64,000 nt of DNA, taken from the NCBI GenBank assembly GCA_023055505.1, contig JALIRH010000004.1, positions 20,331,368 to 20,395,367 on the forward strand, read 5' to 3'. The notes below the pieces were generated by a model, which saw only the letters and a program-made list of their open reading frames with translations, was not told the DNA's origin and did no database searches. This DNA is from Callipepla californica brunnescens (lineage: Eukaryota > Chordata > Aves > Galliformes > Odontophoridae). Position 1 is the first letter of the stretch. The number at the start of each line of letters is the position of its first letter. Position numbers and translations under genes: made by a program. Shown one piece after another: positions 47,879-62,800 of this stretch.

Positions 47879-50800
47879 GTAACGAAGCTTGTGTGCCTCT
47901 TCAGTAGGGTGGATGTAGCTCTATTCTTGTGGGCAACCAACTACTGATTGTCTTGCCGTAGGACATAGGTTTCATTGATGAGAACACATCTCATAAAATT
48001 ATTATAGTGCTCATGGCTGCACACCATTATCACACCTGTTACTCGTGCATAGCAAGATGCTATCTGAACTAGCAGAGTTCTATTGATAGCCTTACTCTTT
48101 GTTCCCACTACAGTGTATCACAATCCATTGACTTTCATAGTAGCCTTCGAAGTAAGGATTTCTGCGAGTGAAGGTTGTGCAGCCCTCTGCTCACAGGTGA
48201 ATAGTAGTAATTGCATTGAATGTCTTTGTTGTTGTTGGTTTTTTTTACAGCATTAGGTCTCATGGGAAGTGGAACCAGTTGGAGTAGACAGAATATAGGC
48301 AAATGATAAGATAATTGGTGATTGTGATGATACAGTTACAGCTTGCTAGTGATAATGTTACTGTAGCAGGGAAAAAAATCTAGTTTCCAGATCTTCCTAC
48401 CTTTACATCTCCAGTAGTGAATGGAAAGCAATTTCTTGAAGGAGCTAGCATTGGGGTTAGTTTTTTGCTTTTAGTTTCTGTCACATACATGATTGCCTCT
48501 GGCTCCAGTTTTATCTGGAAATGTACAAACATGCTTATTCCAATCTCCTTAATGTGGCTTTTACATAAACGATTGCTTGTTACTCAGTTTACTGCTTTGG
48601 TGTTTGGTTTGGATAAATTCTACATAAGCTCCCTTTCTCCTTTCAGAGATGGTCTTTCAGCTTTCCTAATGCACATTGCTGTGCTGTAAGACCTAACGAA
48701 TGGATAAAAACTGATTAGTTGCAACTGTGTGCCTTTTAGCTTTGAGAAATAACTAATGATTTGTTTACTCGTCTATCTGAGGGCATTACATCCGGTCTAG
48801 TCCTGTGCAAAGAGATACTAGATCAATCTGCTGTGAATTGCTGTCCCAGTTTCTTCAGTGGGAAGGTCTGGCATCTGCCAGCCTTACGTCATAGCACCCC
48901 CACATCCTGAGGACTGCTGTTCTGTGTTAGGTGTAAAATAGCTGCAGCTGCTGTGCTTGGAAATTCTGGTCGGCATGACTTCCACCTTCCGGGGCTTGTT
49001 TTCAGATATACTCGGTTACATTTTGGAATGTCACAAAACTGTAGGTTTTTTGCGCTGTATGCTCCTTGGTTTCCCATGTGGTGCAATGTTTGCAAGGCAG
49101 GTATGGCTGGCAGGACCTGCAACAATACTGTCCTAAAGCTACAGGCGTAATTCTTGGGACATACTGTTTACAGAAAGTGGGGAATGGTGCCAGTATGAAG
49201 TATGCTGGGAATTGCTTCTCCAGGCAGCTGTTTTCATGACACTGTGACTAGCGTTTCCACTCAGCACTTAATAGCTTTTTCAAAGCATAAATAGGCAGTT
49301 TGTTGAATCCTGCTCTTCGCTCTCCAGTCCTTATAGGCACATCAGAATGATTGAAAACAGTTATTAATGCAGGAAGGTAGCAAGGATTGTGGAAAACATG
49401 TAATAGTCACTATATCAGGTGCTGCTAATGAGTACTGTTCAACTAAGTCTAGTTGGTTTTGTGTGCTTCTGTTTTTTAATTTATTATTTTTAAGGATGTG
49501 ATGTTCTCCTAGTCAGTATGCTCCCCACCACAGTTACATTAATCTCATTCACACTTAGGTGCTAAAGCAAACGGTGTAGTTTTGTTCAGTTAGGTATTCT
49601 GTACTTCTGTGGTTATTTTGGGTGCCTAATCATCTGCTGTTTTAAGTTTGAAAGTGGGTTACAGGTATTCCTGGATTTCCTAATTCTTTTTTTTTTTCCC
49701 ATCCAATTTGTAAATCCTTAAGGATAGGAACTCGTGTCCTCTCACCGCCCTTATGAGACCCAGTAACATTTGCAACAAACTTAAGCAAGAGAAGTGTCAC
49801 TAATGCACGTTGCTTTCTTGCAGTTATTCTCTAGCAGAGTTGAGGTCATTTAAGGTCGGATACTTGGAAAATGTGTTCAGTGGCTGATAACGCTGTAACA
49901 CGGCTCTTTATGGTCTTGTCCAGAGCAAAGTTAAGGAAGCTCTTCACGTACCTGTAAATTTTTTTTATGACTTGTCTTTCCTGGAACCCAAGTATCATTT
50001 ACTGTTTATCTGAAAGGTGTCACAGTATTTCCCTTTAACATACCTGAAGTTCTCCTTTTATTTTGTAGTCAGTCTGTATCACCTTTAAGCCGGTGGCAGA
50101 ACTTTTCTTCAGCTGTAACTGGTAGAACATCTTGATATCTAAAATTCAAGTCAAGCAGGAAGAGAGGCAGAACAGCAGCAGGCTGTATAATTTTGTTCTA
50201 TCAGTTAAATAAATCTGATTCAAAACTGAGTTATTGTGAAGAATGTTCAAGAAGAACGTGAAGGTTGTGAAAAATTGTGAAGAAAATCACAAATGCTTCC
50301 GACATGAACCGTTAGGCTCCTGGCATGCCAGCCTCAGTTGAGAGTCATGCTTTGTTTTTTGTTTTGATACATAATGGAAAGTTATGCACAAAAGAATGTC
50401 ATGAAAGGCATATTTACTGCTCAGTCTAGCAAATAAGGTTTTGAGAACTGTCTCTGTTTTATGCTCTATGGTTAAGGTGGTGTGCCAAGCTGGAATTTAA
50501 TTTGAAGTTTATAACCTTTCTGAAGTTCACAGGTTGTTCTTTCTGCAATCCCGCTGTAGGAGGTGGTGTGGGAGCTGCTACGTGAGGCAGTAGTATGGTG
50601 TTCACAGAACAGCCCAGGATGTGAGCTGAGCTCTAAGCTCAGAAGTGAATTTTCCCAGCAAATTCACTTGGTGAACAAACACATCTTATCCCAGCAGTGA
50701 TGCTGCTGCTGATGTCCAAGGGTGGCACTAGTTAGTTCATGTTATTTTTAGCCTGTTTGTCACCACTGAAGGAGGAGAGCTCTTCCCTGATTGTGTGCTT

Positions 50801-53800
50801 CTGCAGCATCCTTGTGTTTGACTCCTTGGTAAACCATAACCATTGATTGGACAATCAGGAAACTAAATGGGGGAAAAAGCAAATCTTTTGTGCTGGTGTG
50901 GTGAGCTGAATCAAGAAGGTTGCTTGCAACTGGTGGTTCAAGTTGGCTCTCCTTATGTACAGCTGGCATGCTGCTTATTTTGGGGATGGTAGGAGAGTGA
51001 GAAGGTTGTTTGTGTTCTGGGAGGGAAGTTGTGCAAAGCAGTGAACAAAGAAGGAATTGCCTGTGGAAACGGTGTGTATTTCAGCTTTTCATGAGGGGGA
51101 AGTGTTCTATGTCATCATTTTGAGGATGTTCCTCATAGCAGAAAATAGTACAGAATTTGCTGGACTTTGGGGGTAGGAAAGGGCGAGCGTGGCCTTCGAG
51201 CTGTGTAGCAGGGCACCCTTCTGATGGAGGAGAGGAGGGTGGTGGTACTGGGGACTATCTTGAAGACTGGGCAGGGGCTTTTGGGGGGTCTTTTTTTATG
51301 TATGGTTCTAACTGTTCCTTGTCTTAAGAGTTTTTGGTTTTGAATGTGGCTGTGTTAGTCATAGGGATGTCAGGTGTGCAGCTGCCAGCATTGAGGAGAT
51401 TGGCCTGGTGCCACAGCTGTTCAGCCACGGCTAAAGCCAGCAGGTTTGGGGCTTTCATGGAAGCAAGCAGCTCAGAGAACTTGTGTTGCACAAAACCTCT
51501 AGCAGTGGCAAACCTAGTCCCTGAGAGGAAGGAAGTTATTGCTTTCAGGTCCTTAATGTCCATTGCTGCCTGTCATTCTCTGTGCTTCTGAGGAAATGGA
51601 AGAGCCTTTTGTCTGTGTGCCTGGGAAACCTCATTTATTTCGGGAACTGCTTCTTAAAATGCCAAGCTCAATGAGCATTGATTTTTTGAGATGTGTTGTA
51701 ATGGAAACAAGTGCTTTATATGTATGAGTGTTTGAATTTTTTTTTAATTTATCGGCTCCTGTTTTCAGAAAGACTGAATCAGATCTGATAGGTTTTGCAT
51801 TTCTGTGCTTCAGACCCCTGTGCATGCAGGTGCAGCCTCTTGCTGTAACTACTCAGTACAATCTGTAAAATCCCGTGTTTTACTTCTTAAAAGTGAGAAA
51901 CTGCTCAGATTGCCTGTCTGTTGTATTCAGGCAACTCAGTATTTTTTGTGCTGCTATAAGGCATCAAGCCAGTGCCTTTTCACGGTGAGCCCTACTTACC
52001 TTTCTGGCAAAAGGCTGTAGCAGTGCCAGGTGCCACACTGGGACTGGGGGTGTTGTCAGAGCTGAGTCCCCAGGGCAGCTTTGCTTGAAGTACAAAATTC
52101 CTGACAAAATGAACTTGAACCAGCCTGTGCAAGGAGACCTGAAGTACAGCTGAACTCGATTCTGTTTAAGAATACATTGCACAGACCAGCTATTACGAGG
52201 TAAACACCTTTGTATTTGTGGAAGAGCTGAAGAATTTTAGTCATGAAAGCAATGTAGTATGATTATAGACTCAGAAACTTATTTGGGAAGGAGGAAGTGT
52301 TTAATTTCAGTCTGCTCCTTCCAACTTTCTGTAATGCTCCATGCTGACAAATGCCAAGTTGAGTCATAACTTTTAAAAGTTATTTCCAAGTAAACCTGCA
52401 CTATACCTGTGGCTTAGCAGAAGAAAATGAATATTAAGTGCTTTTTGCCTGTTTTTCTGGTGAAGATGGCTACTGTGTTTACTCAACTGTATGTACTTCA
52501 GAGCTTGATTCTTAACAGTTGTGTGGAATTCTCCCACAGTTAGCTGGCACTCTTTTTTTCTTTAAGGAGCAGTGATTGAGCATTTCAGAATGCCAGTCTG
52601 ACTTTCCAAATAGGCAGCAAACAGCAGAGTTAAAAATGTGTGGTTTCTCTATTTGTTTCACTTCACGAGGATGGCTGATGTAGAAAAATGTCAATTGGAT
52701 AATATACACTTTGTTTTTACTGGGAGTCTGGTTTTGTCCAAAACCTCCCAGCATAACTGTTGCAGGCTCAGCTTCTTTGTGTGTGCCATTAGATGGCAAT
52801 GATATACGCCATTACGAAGTCCATGTGCTCTTGCTATTTAAATGCTGTCATTTATTCTTGCTCTGTGCTTTAAAAGCCTCCACGTCTGTTAGTGCTCATA
52901 ACTTACTGATAGGACATTGTTTGAGCTCGAGTTGCAGTAGCAATGATCAATTCTGAGAAGGGATTGAATACTTTTCTCTCTGTTCCTTTCTTCTGGTGTG
53001 TGGGGAGCACTTGATTTGCTGTGGCAATTAGGGTTGTCAGTTTTTCTGTATGTTAATACGACAAGGAGATCCACTAAATTCTACGTGTTGGATAAATACT
53101 ACTTTGTGCTGGGAATAATGAGGGTTATTTGTACAGTGATATTTTCAGAAGTGGATGTTCTGGTGTTTCTACAAAAGCTCTACCTGTTTTTCCAATAGCT
53201 TATGAATCTGTGTGCATCAAAAGCTGTATCAGTCCCAAGCAAAGCAGAATCCCTTATCCCGTCCCTGTTCTGCTAGAAACAAAGATCAAAGCTCTTTCTG
53301 AATTTGGCAAGTAGCTCTTGCATTGCTTTGTGAAACTGATATTTTTTACTTTTCATGTGCCTTAATGCCCTCATCTTTGCAAAATGGATTGGATGTGAGC
53401 ACTGGGACGCTCCTGATAGGTGCTGGGGTGAGCTGCCTTGCAGTGAGCAGTAAGACTGCTGCTCAGATAGTCCTGAAGATAGACCCTGGGATAGCTGCAA
53501 AGAAGTCTGAGCCTGGGGAGGATGGTAAATAATGGATGTATTTGAGCAGTGCTTGATACAAAGGTGATGTTATGGTAATGAAAGCGATTGATAATCCAGG
53601 TTATTTGCTGTGACGTCCTCCCTCCTGTGATGATTACTTATGTAACTCCTCTAATTTTCTGGAATTATAGTGAAAATGAATTGCCTTCCATGATCTGCCT
53701 TCGGTCCGGATAGTTCTCCCATTTGTTTAGCTCTGATGACAGTTCCTTCAGATTCTGACTTTGCAGTTTGTTTTGATACTCCTTCTCTCAGGACAGGCTG

Positions 53801-56800
53801 TTCGCTGTGAACACAAGCAGGTTTGTTTCAAAGTGAAGCTTCTAATAGAAATTAAAATGGGAAAAAGACTGAGGATCTTCAAAGTGAGAATGTATATTAG
53901 CAGTAACACTGAAGAGTTTTGGAAAGCCTGCTGCTGCTGCGGGTCGAAGCTCAGGAGCTGATTCCAGGGCCTTTGAGGCTGCCACAGCCTGTAGGTTATC
54001 AGATTAGTTTATGGAGGTGAAGGTCTTCCTGCAAAAGCTTTGGAGGACTGGGTTGTCTCAGTGTACTGTTGTTGTTTGTTGAAGTGGTTTATTTTATTAG
54101 CGCAGAAATGATGTCTGCACCTAAGTAGTATCAGCAGTAGGAGTGAAGTGTTGTGTTACTTGAGACGTACTGCTGTTAGAAGTCTGTTTTACCTTGTGGC
54201 TCTCGCCGAAGCTTCCTTAAGCGAGGATCCTGGAGCAGGCATATGTTTCTATGATCTTTTTCTTCCTCCCACGATCTCACTTTAAGTTTGATCTTTATTA
54301 ATTTTCAGGTGTTAAAAAGCACGCTCATTTTTCAAGGTGAAAGGTGTGTCTGAAAGGCACCTGAAGGAGGAAAAAAATATATAAGAAATTAAGTAATTAG
54401 ATGTTACCAGCAGGCAGTGAGGACTGTATTTAAATAGAAGAAACTGGCAAAGCTTATGTGGTTTTTTTCTTTATGGATGCTGGAGTCATAAGGTCTACCT
54501 TGGTGCTTTTGAAATCAGTTCCGGATACAGAGGCAGGGGAAGGATCTCACAGTTAGAGTAAGTCACAAGTCTGTAACTTTGTTTTGCAATTCGTTTTGGC
54601 ACGGTGACTGAAGTGTTCACAGTTAAAACAATTTCTAGTTGTTAGATTAAAACACATAGACTTTAACACCCAGAAATCCCCTGTTACTGCAGCTTTGCCA
54701 AGGGTGAACCTGACAGTGTGATCCTTGGATGCTGGGTGAGCTGGTGAATAACAATGACTGAAAATGGGTAGTGCTTTTCAACTCAGAGAACTGAAATTGT
54801 GAAGCTGTGTCTGTAGCAACCCTTCCTCTAAAGGCAATTTCCGTGCAGTTGCTAGGAGAACCTTGGGTCAGCTGGTAGTGGCAGAGATGGAAAATTGGCC
54901 ATTTCCAGTTTCTCTCCTGAGCCTCAACTCTGCTGGGACTGCGGTGGTGTTAACCACAAGTGCCAGTCTAAAATGCTTGAAAGATATGTGGTGATTATTT
55001 TCCAATTCTGACTGAGAAAATGAATGCAAGCTGGTGCTCTCAAGAGAATGTGTTTATTAGCAGCCTTGAGAGCTAGCCTACTAGTAAATGACATCAAGAG
55101 CTTTCAGGAAAAGGGCTTTCTTCTTTGAGTAAGATGATTTTAGGCATCAGAATTTGTCTTAATAGTACTAGCAAACAAACGTGAGGTCTGTTTCTCTAGA
55201 TGTGCTTTGTAACCAGTGTCTGGATTATTCCCCGTACAACTTCAGGTGACAAGACAGAACTTGAAGTGAAGTAAAAATACTAGGAATAGTGGAAAGAACA
55301 GATATGTCTGGAAATTGGGTTATATACAAATACTGAAGCGGTTTGGTGTTTGCTGTCTTTGCATCTGGCACTTTTGGAATAAACGATTCTCCACAAAGAG
55401 GGTTTCCCAGTAATATTGGAGTCTAAAAGTCCTGTAGATTTGTGAAGGAGGGTCTCCTTGCTTTTGGTGTAACTGGTTGTGGAGGAAGATAGGTATTCAC
55501 AACTGCTGTTTGTCAAACAGCTGAGATATGTTTCACCAGTAGAGTGAAAAACTGACTGTATTTATTCACTTTCTCTTCTATAGTGCTTCTAAACTTGAAG
55601 GTAATTTGTGTGTCAAGAAGAGAAAAGGCTAAATTTCTCACAGGTTTCCTTTTCTTTGTTAAACTAGATGTTCTTTACAATGTATATTCAAATGAAGAAC
55701 TGAGACAAGGTCTAGTGATTATATCATAAAGTACCAAGGTCCAGTTATGTACAGGTGTTCACTTAAAGCTGTATTAAAGCAATTTCTACTGCCTTTCTGC
55801 CTCAATTATCTTAAGGAAGGCAGACATTGGTTGCTTTGAAACTCTGCATAGTGGTTCAGGTCTTTCAAGGATTTGTGCTAATAACAGATAATAACAGGGG
55901 AGAATGTTACCAAAGTACAAAGGAAATTGTGAAATGTGGTTTACGGTTATTGATGTGTAAAGTGCTAAACTTTGTTAGTGAAGTCTACCTAGTAGAAGAA
56001 CTACTGGTATTAGGAAAAAAAAAATGTTCTTGTCACAGAATGGACAAATGAGGACAGTCTTTTAACATTTGTCCCATAAGAGTTTATGTAGGTCTGCTGA
56101 AACAATTCCTAGTGCTGGCAACATTGCAGTTAACCTCTTGTCAGTGATTTGTGTTAGTGCACCTTGATTACAGTGAAACACGAAGTTCTGTATGGAAGAG
56201 GTTTTGTCTGCACTGACAAGCTGTAGAAATCCAGATTTTGTTCACTCTACCAGAGGTACCAGGGTATTTTTGGTGCAGTGGAGTGAAAGTCTGAGCTTGC
56301 AGACTGTAGGTTGTCCTCTATGCTTTCTGGGGAAAAAAAAATTTCAGTTTCAGTTGAGTTTGCTCAGTCTTGGTTTGTTAAGCTATTGGTGGCTGCTGTA
56401 CTTAGAAGCCTGTTGGCTGTGATAAAAACTGCCTGCTGTTAGTGCAGGGCCCAAGTTTGTTTTTAGAACAGATTTCTCTCTTTATTAATTGTTTTGTGTG
56501 GTAGTTTTGTTTTTTTTTTTCCTCCTTCTGGCCCTTTGTAATGCCTGAGTATAGTCAATAATTTGGGAATTTTCTCTGGGTTGCTGAGCAATAGATGCAA
56601 AGTCAGCTCACATCCTGCAAGGTCTATTAGCTGGTGCTTATTACTGTGCCTCCAAACCAGTGATGCTTGCAGGTCCCAGCTGGGCTGAGGAGGCAGTGCA
56701 GCTGCTCTCTAAGCTCCGTGTGGAATTACACTTTCCACCCAGAGCTGGTTCTGCACAGAGCAGGCATGTGTGCTGTGATACTGCTCTGCTGTGCAGCTCT

Positions 56801-59800
56801 GGGCACGGCACAGAGGTGCTGCATTTTGTAGAGCTGCTCGCACTGTCTTTGCACCGGGCTTTTTGCAGGAGGTGGGAAAAACAAGCAGTGTTGCACAAGC
56901 ACTAGACCCTGGCTAGCTGCTGAGCGCTGTGCTGTGCTGGGCCCAAGGCAGGAGGAAGGTTATGAGGAGGTTCTGGTTCTGAGGCTCCCTGATGTTAAGG
57001 GCAGTGGCTCTGAGCTGATACTGCTTGGGTGGGTCCCAGGCTTTGTTGCAAGGAATAATGCTGCTATAGCTCAGCCTGCCTTTGTCCTAAGTAATGGGAG
57101 TCTGTCTCTTTGTATTGATTCAGTGTGCAAACGCTGGGCTGTGTAGAAGTGGGTCCTGAGCTGACTGAGTTATCCACTCTTAAGTACTGCAGCTGCTGTA
57201 ACGTTTTTTTTCTCTATTTGGAGAAAGCAAAACAAACTTTGCATTGTGATGTCTCCGGTTCATCCCAATGGACAGAGTTGGAAAGGAATAATATCTTCTT
57301 AACAGTGGAGCATAGCGTTTATTCCTACAGTTTTATAAAACTCTCTGCTGTATGTACTTCAGCACGTCTCCAGTTAAATTAATCTGCTTCTAGTATACTC
57401 AAAAGCTTTTTTATTAAAAAAAAAAAAAAGAAAAAAAAAGGCAGTGAAGACAAATCCTCAGACTTCTAGTGAAGTGTCTTCTAGTCCAGAATTTGAGTCT
57501 CAAGTGAAACGATTTAAATAAGAGATCTGTGGCACTTGGAGTACTGATCTGTTCAAATTCAGTGCAGCTGGTGCCTCCCTTGTAGTCTCAGGTGTTTGTG
57601 ATTGAGGCTGGGGTGCATGTGGTCTTTGCCTGCATGAAGCACACCTCACGTGCTGGCCTTCGTGAAATTTCTTATCAAGATGGCAAGTTGCAGAGTTGCC
57701 TCATAGCCTGGAATAAGGACTCTGATACTTGTAGGGTAAGTTATCTTGAAGGTCTGTGTGTTTGGGTAGATGTCCTTAAAGGGCCTGGCCAGTGGTAGGA
57801 CTGAGACTTTGTCTTGATGATAAATGCTTGCAAATTGCTTAGAGAGAAGGAAAGTTAGACAAAGTGTGTTAGCTTATAGAAAGGCTTACTACACTGAGTG
57901 ATGACCTGATCCGGTGAAGAGACTGAATGTGCATTATCTCAGCCTGGGTCTGCCCCCCAGCTCCACTGGGAAGGAGAAGGGTGGCAGCTCTGAGATGCAG
58001 ACAGTCTATTTTCTGGGGTGCAGACGTCTTTACCTGCTCAGTGTTTATCTAAACAGTACCTGCACTGAGCGTCTGTTTTCCTTGTTTTCTTTCCTTATGG
58101 CAGCATTTCAAACTAAACCAGGAAAGTCTAATTGTGTACCCTTTACTAGGATGCTGTAGTTAGAAAGCAGATACTGTACAGTTTCTTTTGGTGACTGTAA
58201 CAGAAGCTTGCACAAAGTAGACCTAAAACAGCAAAGCTGTGTTTTGTTTGAGCTGTTAATTGAGTTTTCCTTACTTTTTCTTTTGAAACTTCAAAAGTTG
58301 TATTTTCCTCTTATGCCCTGGCAAATTATTCCAGTAGCTAGGAGAATGCAAATCTTTGTCTAGTATCAAATAACAGCTACTTGATCTAGCAGGAAAGAAA
58401 GCAAAAGATGAAAAGAAGTTTGAAGTCTTTGTAATTTAGATTATGAGCAAGTTGTTGCTTAATTTTTTGTTATGTATTTCAGGAGTCAATTGTCCCGAGT
58501 ATAAGAACTCAGTGTGTGTGTTTATGTTGGGATGAAGGGTGGGCAGGACAGGGTTGTGATGTTACAAAGTTTGTTTAAAAAATGTGGAGCTAGAACTGTG
58601 GGCAAAGCTTCAGTGGTAAACATGAAGGTGAGCATGCTGCTGTTGGCTCTGCCTCTGTCCATACATCCCTTTTGTCTTCTGCAGTTCACCTGGTACTCAG
58701 CTCTCCTCTTGGTGTGACTAGTAGCCAGGGTAGTCCCAAAGATGGGAATAGACTTCAGTATTCCTTCTTGTGTGTATGTGATCTTAATTTTGGGTTGTTG
58801 TATTGCATACTGAAATCAGATCACTGTTAGGAGGAATCTGTGGCCGTAACTAGGCCTTTATTACTTAACAGAGCTTCTCAGTTGCTAATATTTGCAGATT
58901 TTGACATTAGTTGCTTGGTCCCAGACCCAGTTCTTAAGCAACTTAAGAAGCAGTGTTAAGCCTAAAGCCAATCTGGGCTATGCACAAATAGAAATACCTT
59001 CTTTCTCTTTCCCCAGCGGGCTCCCGTTTACTTTCTAATCCAATTAGGTGGGCACAAGTAAACATTTAACCCGCTAGAATTTCAGGTGATGCAGCTAAAT
59101 CTATGAGCGGTAGATATCTTCATGTAACTCTGTGAAGCTTGTGATTATGGTGATGCTTGTGAGAGAAATAATGAGACAGCACGTCACTGTTTGTTTGTTA
59201 AATATTTGTATTATAGCAGTCAGGGACTTCAGAATACAGAGGAAAGAATGATTTGATTACTATACGATCCAATTCATTTTCAGTTGAGTAATACAAGAAA
59301 CCATAATAAATGAGCTCCAAAGTGTTTCTTTTGGTTTTCTGACGAGCTTCTGTGGCTGTCACAAGAGCTTCCAAAATGCAAAGCAAACATGAAAATCTGT
59401 GGAGTGTCTCTTCTAAGAATGATTTTTTTTTTCTGAATGTAGTAGAATGTTTGTGAGGAAAAAGGAGGATATAGAAGCAGGTATTTCTCTATATGGATCT
59501 GACACATTGTGCAAGTCAAAACTTGTTCTTTTCTCTCTACCAAACGTGAACTGATACATACATATATATATATATGTATTTATTTGAAGTAATGCATAGG
59601 ATATGTTTCAAGTTAGTCTATTTTAAGTTGTTTAGATTAACTTCCCTTAAAGTAGTTCTTAGGAAGATGGAATTTAGTCCTTGGTTGGAATGTTTAAACA
59701 TACTCATTTTTTCCAAAGAAGCTGAAAAACCTACTGCACTTAACTGCTACTTAGTGCAAAGTGCTGTCCAGACTTTTGGAAAGGAAGCCAGAATCAGCAA

Positions 59801-62800
59801 ACCAGAATCTTTTAAAGAGTATTCTGTTCCATACATCTGAAAGCAGTTTGTGAAAGATGTTGCTGGAAACCTCAGATGGTACCCTTCAATTTAAAGGGAT
59901 AGTAAAATGACTATAAAAAAAAATAAATAAAAGACTAACAAAAAAAAAAGTAGTCTATAGTGCTTTTTGTCTCATAATAGGAAAAGGAATTGACTCTGGA
60001 TATAAAGTGCTGACCTTTATTGCATTTGCATTAGCCAGAATTATTAACATTGTATTCCAGAGGCTGTGGCACATTTTTGGCAAGCTGGTACATTCCTCTT
60101 TCTCTCTGTAGCTTCCTCCCACTCAGGAGCTTTTGTCTCTCTCCATCTGTTTTTTGGAGACAGAAATGCTGTGAGCATGCTGACCTCTGAAACTGTAACT
60201 TGAGTTTGGGTTTGATGTAAAGCTAAATTGTTACCATAAATTCAGACTACAGAAATAGGCAGAATTAGAGAGCTCCATTTTTATATTTGCTTGTATTTAA
60301 ATACACTTGAGCTGTGGGATCAGCCTCTAGGAAGCAAACTGCTGAGACCTTTGTAACCATTACCCAGCAGAGCTGAGAAACATAGGCTGTGCCAGTTGAG
60401 TGTGCTGCTGAGGGGGTGTGTACAGCTTTTCTCCATCCAGAGAGGGAGTTAAGGGAAGATGGCGTTAAATAGATAAAATAGTAAAAAAAATGACAGAGAT
60501 TTGTACATACCACTTTTATCAGTACAGTCTGATAGTGATGCAGACTTCTACAATCTCTGTTTTTTAGCTAATAGGAACCTAGTTTGCGTTATTAATAAAA
60601 GACTTTAGTCTGTTGCATGAGGTTTTCATGGAAGAACAGTGGAATCATTAGTTTGGTACTGTACGTTGTCATTGTTAAACCTATAGCTGCGGGTGCACCA
60701 TACCTGAAGAATAAAGATGGTTATGTGACAGGAGCTGCTGCTTCAGAAGATTTGTGTTAGCACTGTTGTATTCAGAGCCCTGCTAATGAGGTACAAGGGT
60801 GCTTTACACACTGCAGACACGAGAGGCCTTGTGTGAACAGCATTGGAATTTTGTGTGTGGTTGTTTCTAAAACAGATAGTAGCTCTTCCCCTCTCCCTCT
60901 GTTTGTACATAAACATAAAGTAATTAAAAAAAGCTTGATTCATCTTGGGCTGCTTTTTATTTATTTTTTGGAAGGTAAGTGAAAAGTAGAGCTCTCCTTT
61001 AAATAGATATTAAAGTGGTTTAGGACTGGTATTTAGGCAGGCGTTTTTATAAAGCGAGAATGAATTTGTTTTACAGACGTTTCCCTAAGGAGTTTAACAC
61101 AGGGCTGGCAAGTTGCATTGCTGGAGTGAGAATTGAGAAATGGAGGGGGAAAACAAACAAACCCCACAAACAAAATAAATCAGCTGACTTTTCATTGCCT
61201 AATAGTCTAAAAATGGGACATTATCAGTATTTTCTTATTATCTGGAAATGTTATGTTGTGATAACAATAGAAAGTGGGTATAATCCTCTTCAAGAGAAAA
61301 CAGAAAATGTCCCCTTTGGAACAGGGAAGAGGTGTTCTTGTTCCCTTATGCATGTTGCTGTTTGTCAGGTTTTGTGTCTATGGTCTGAAGGAACAGAAAA
61401 CTGTTCTGTAACACGTCCTACCATTCTTGGGCATGTGTGCACACAGCAGGATTGAATCACAAGCAGATAATTTCAAAATAAGTAAACTAGATACTCCTTA
61501 GAAAAATGGGGTAGAGAAACATTGCATGCATCCCCACAAAGCAAGGTTGCTGGCTATCGCTGTTCTTAGACTTTGATAGTTCTTGTACATGGTGTACATG
61601 GATGTCTTTATAGCTCTATCTCTTATAGTTACAGAACTTCTGAAACACAAAGCAGCTAGTAAGTTGATAACGAAAGGCATCTGGCAGCTTTCAGACGTAG
61701 CTTTTAAAGCGATGGCAGATATTTAAAAAAAGGGTCTAATCCTTTGTCATAGTCTGTGCTGGCTAACCACTGTTTGCATTTTCTGCTTTTTGCGTACTCG
61801 GAGAAGCTATAGTGAACTTGAAGTCACTGAATTTTCCTCCAGAATGGACTAAACATTTTGTTCACTGGAGTAAAGCTGGGTAAGGGAAGCTTTCATTGGG
61901 CATGTCTTGCTTTCTTTTGTCCATGTGGGCAAACCAGTTTTTCTTGTTCAGAGGTAACCAGCATAATGTGAAATGCAGTATTTCGTTGTAGTTCCTTCTT
62001 TTTGTTTGCAATCTTTGTTTTGGAGGGGGTTGTTTCAATGTTATCCTTTCTGAGCTTGTATCAGTCTTGACATTTCAAACCACGAAACTAATGAAAACAG
62101 TCTATGCTTGAGGAAAGCTAGCAAAAAAATCCAGTATTCAGCAGATGAAGACCTGCTGTGCATACCAGTTGTAGTACACTCATGTTCAATGTAATGTAGA
62201 CAGGTGACCTTATGGGGACTTAAACTGTAACATTTAGTAGCATTGTTCTGGTCATACCAATTACCAGTGTATTCACTAGCGTGCTCAAGCAGGCACAAAA
62301 ATTCACTAAATTGTTTCTAAGGATACCACTCCCAACATTTCTTCATCTGGAATGCTACTTTTGTTCATCTAGTTGTGGAAATTAGTTGAAGATGGAACAG
62401 CTGTGTGCTGGCTGTTTCAGTTTTTGCGTGGTTTAGGGTCAGACATAAATAGCAGTACTTTGGTTGGAAATAGGGAGGACTGCACTGAACTGATTATAAT
62501 TGTAAATACATTAGAGTTTTACCTAGAGCGTTGAGCCAAGATGGTTGCTTGTTTTGGAACAGAGTTAATTAAAATTTTGTTCAAAGACTTTTTTAGTTAA
62601 CTTGTTAAATATGTTTGGGAGATGCTGATTTGTAGGAAACCATTTAAAGATGCACTGTTCTTTCACTTCTTTTTTTTTCTTTGCCTTTTTTATTGCTGTC
62701 TCTATAAGCCTTTGATTCTTTGTGCCTTTAACAAGGACCACAAGACTTAAAGGGTTGTCGAAGGGAGCAGTAGCAGTGTGGTACAGCATGTACTTATAGG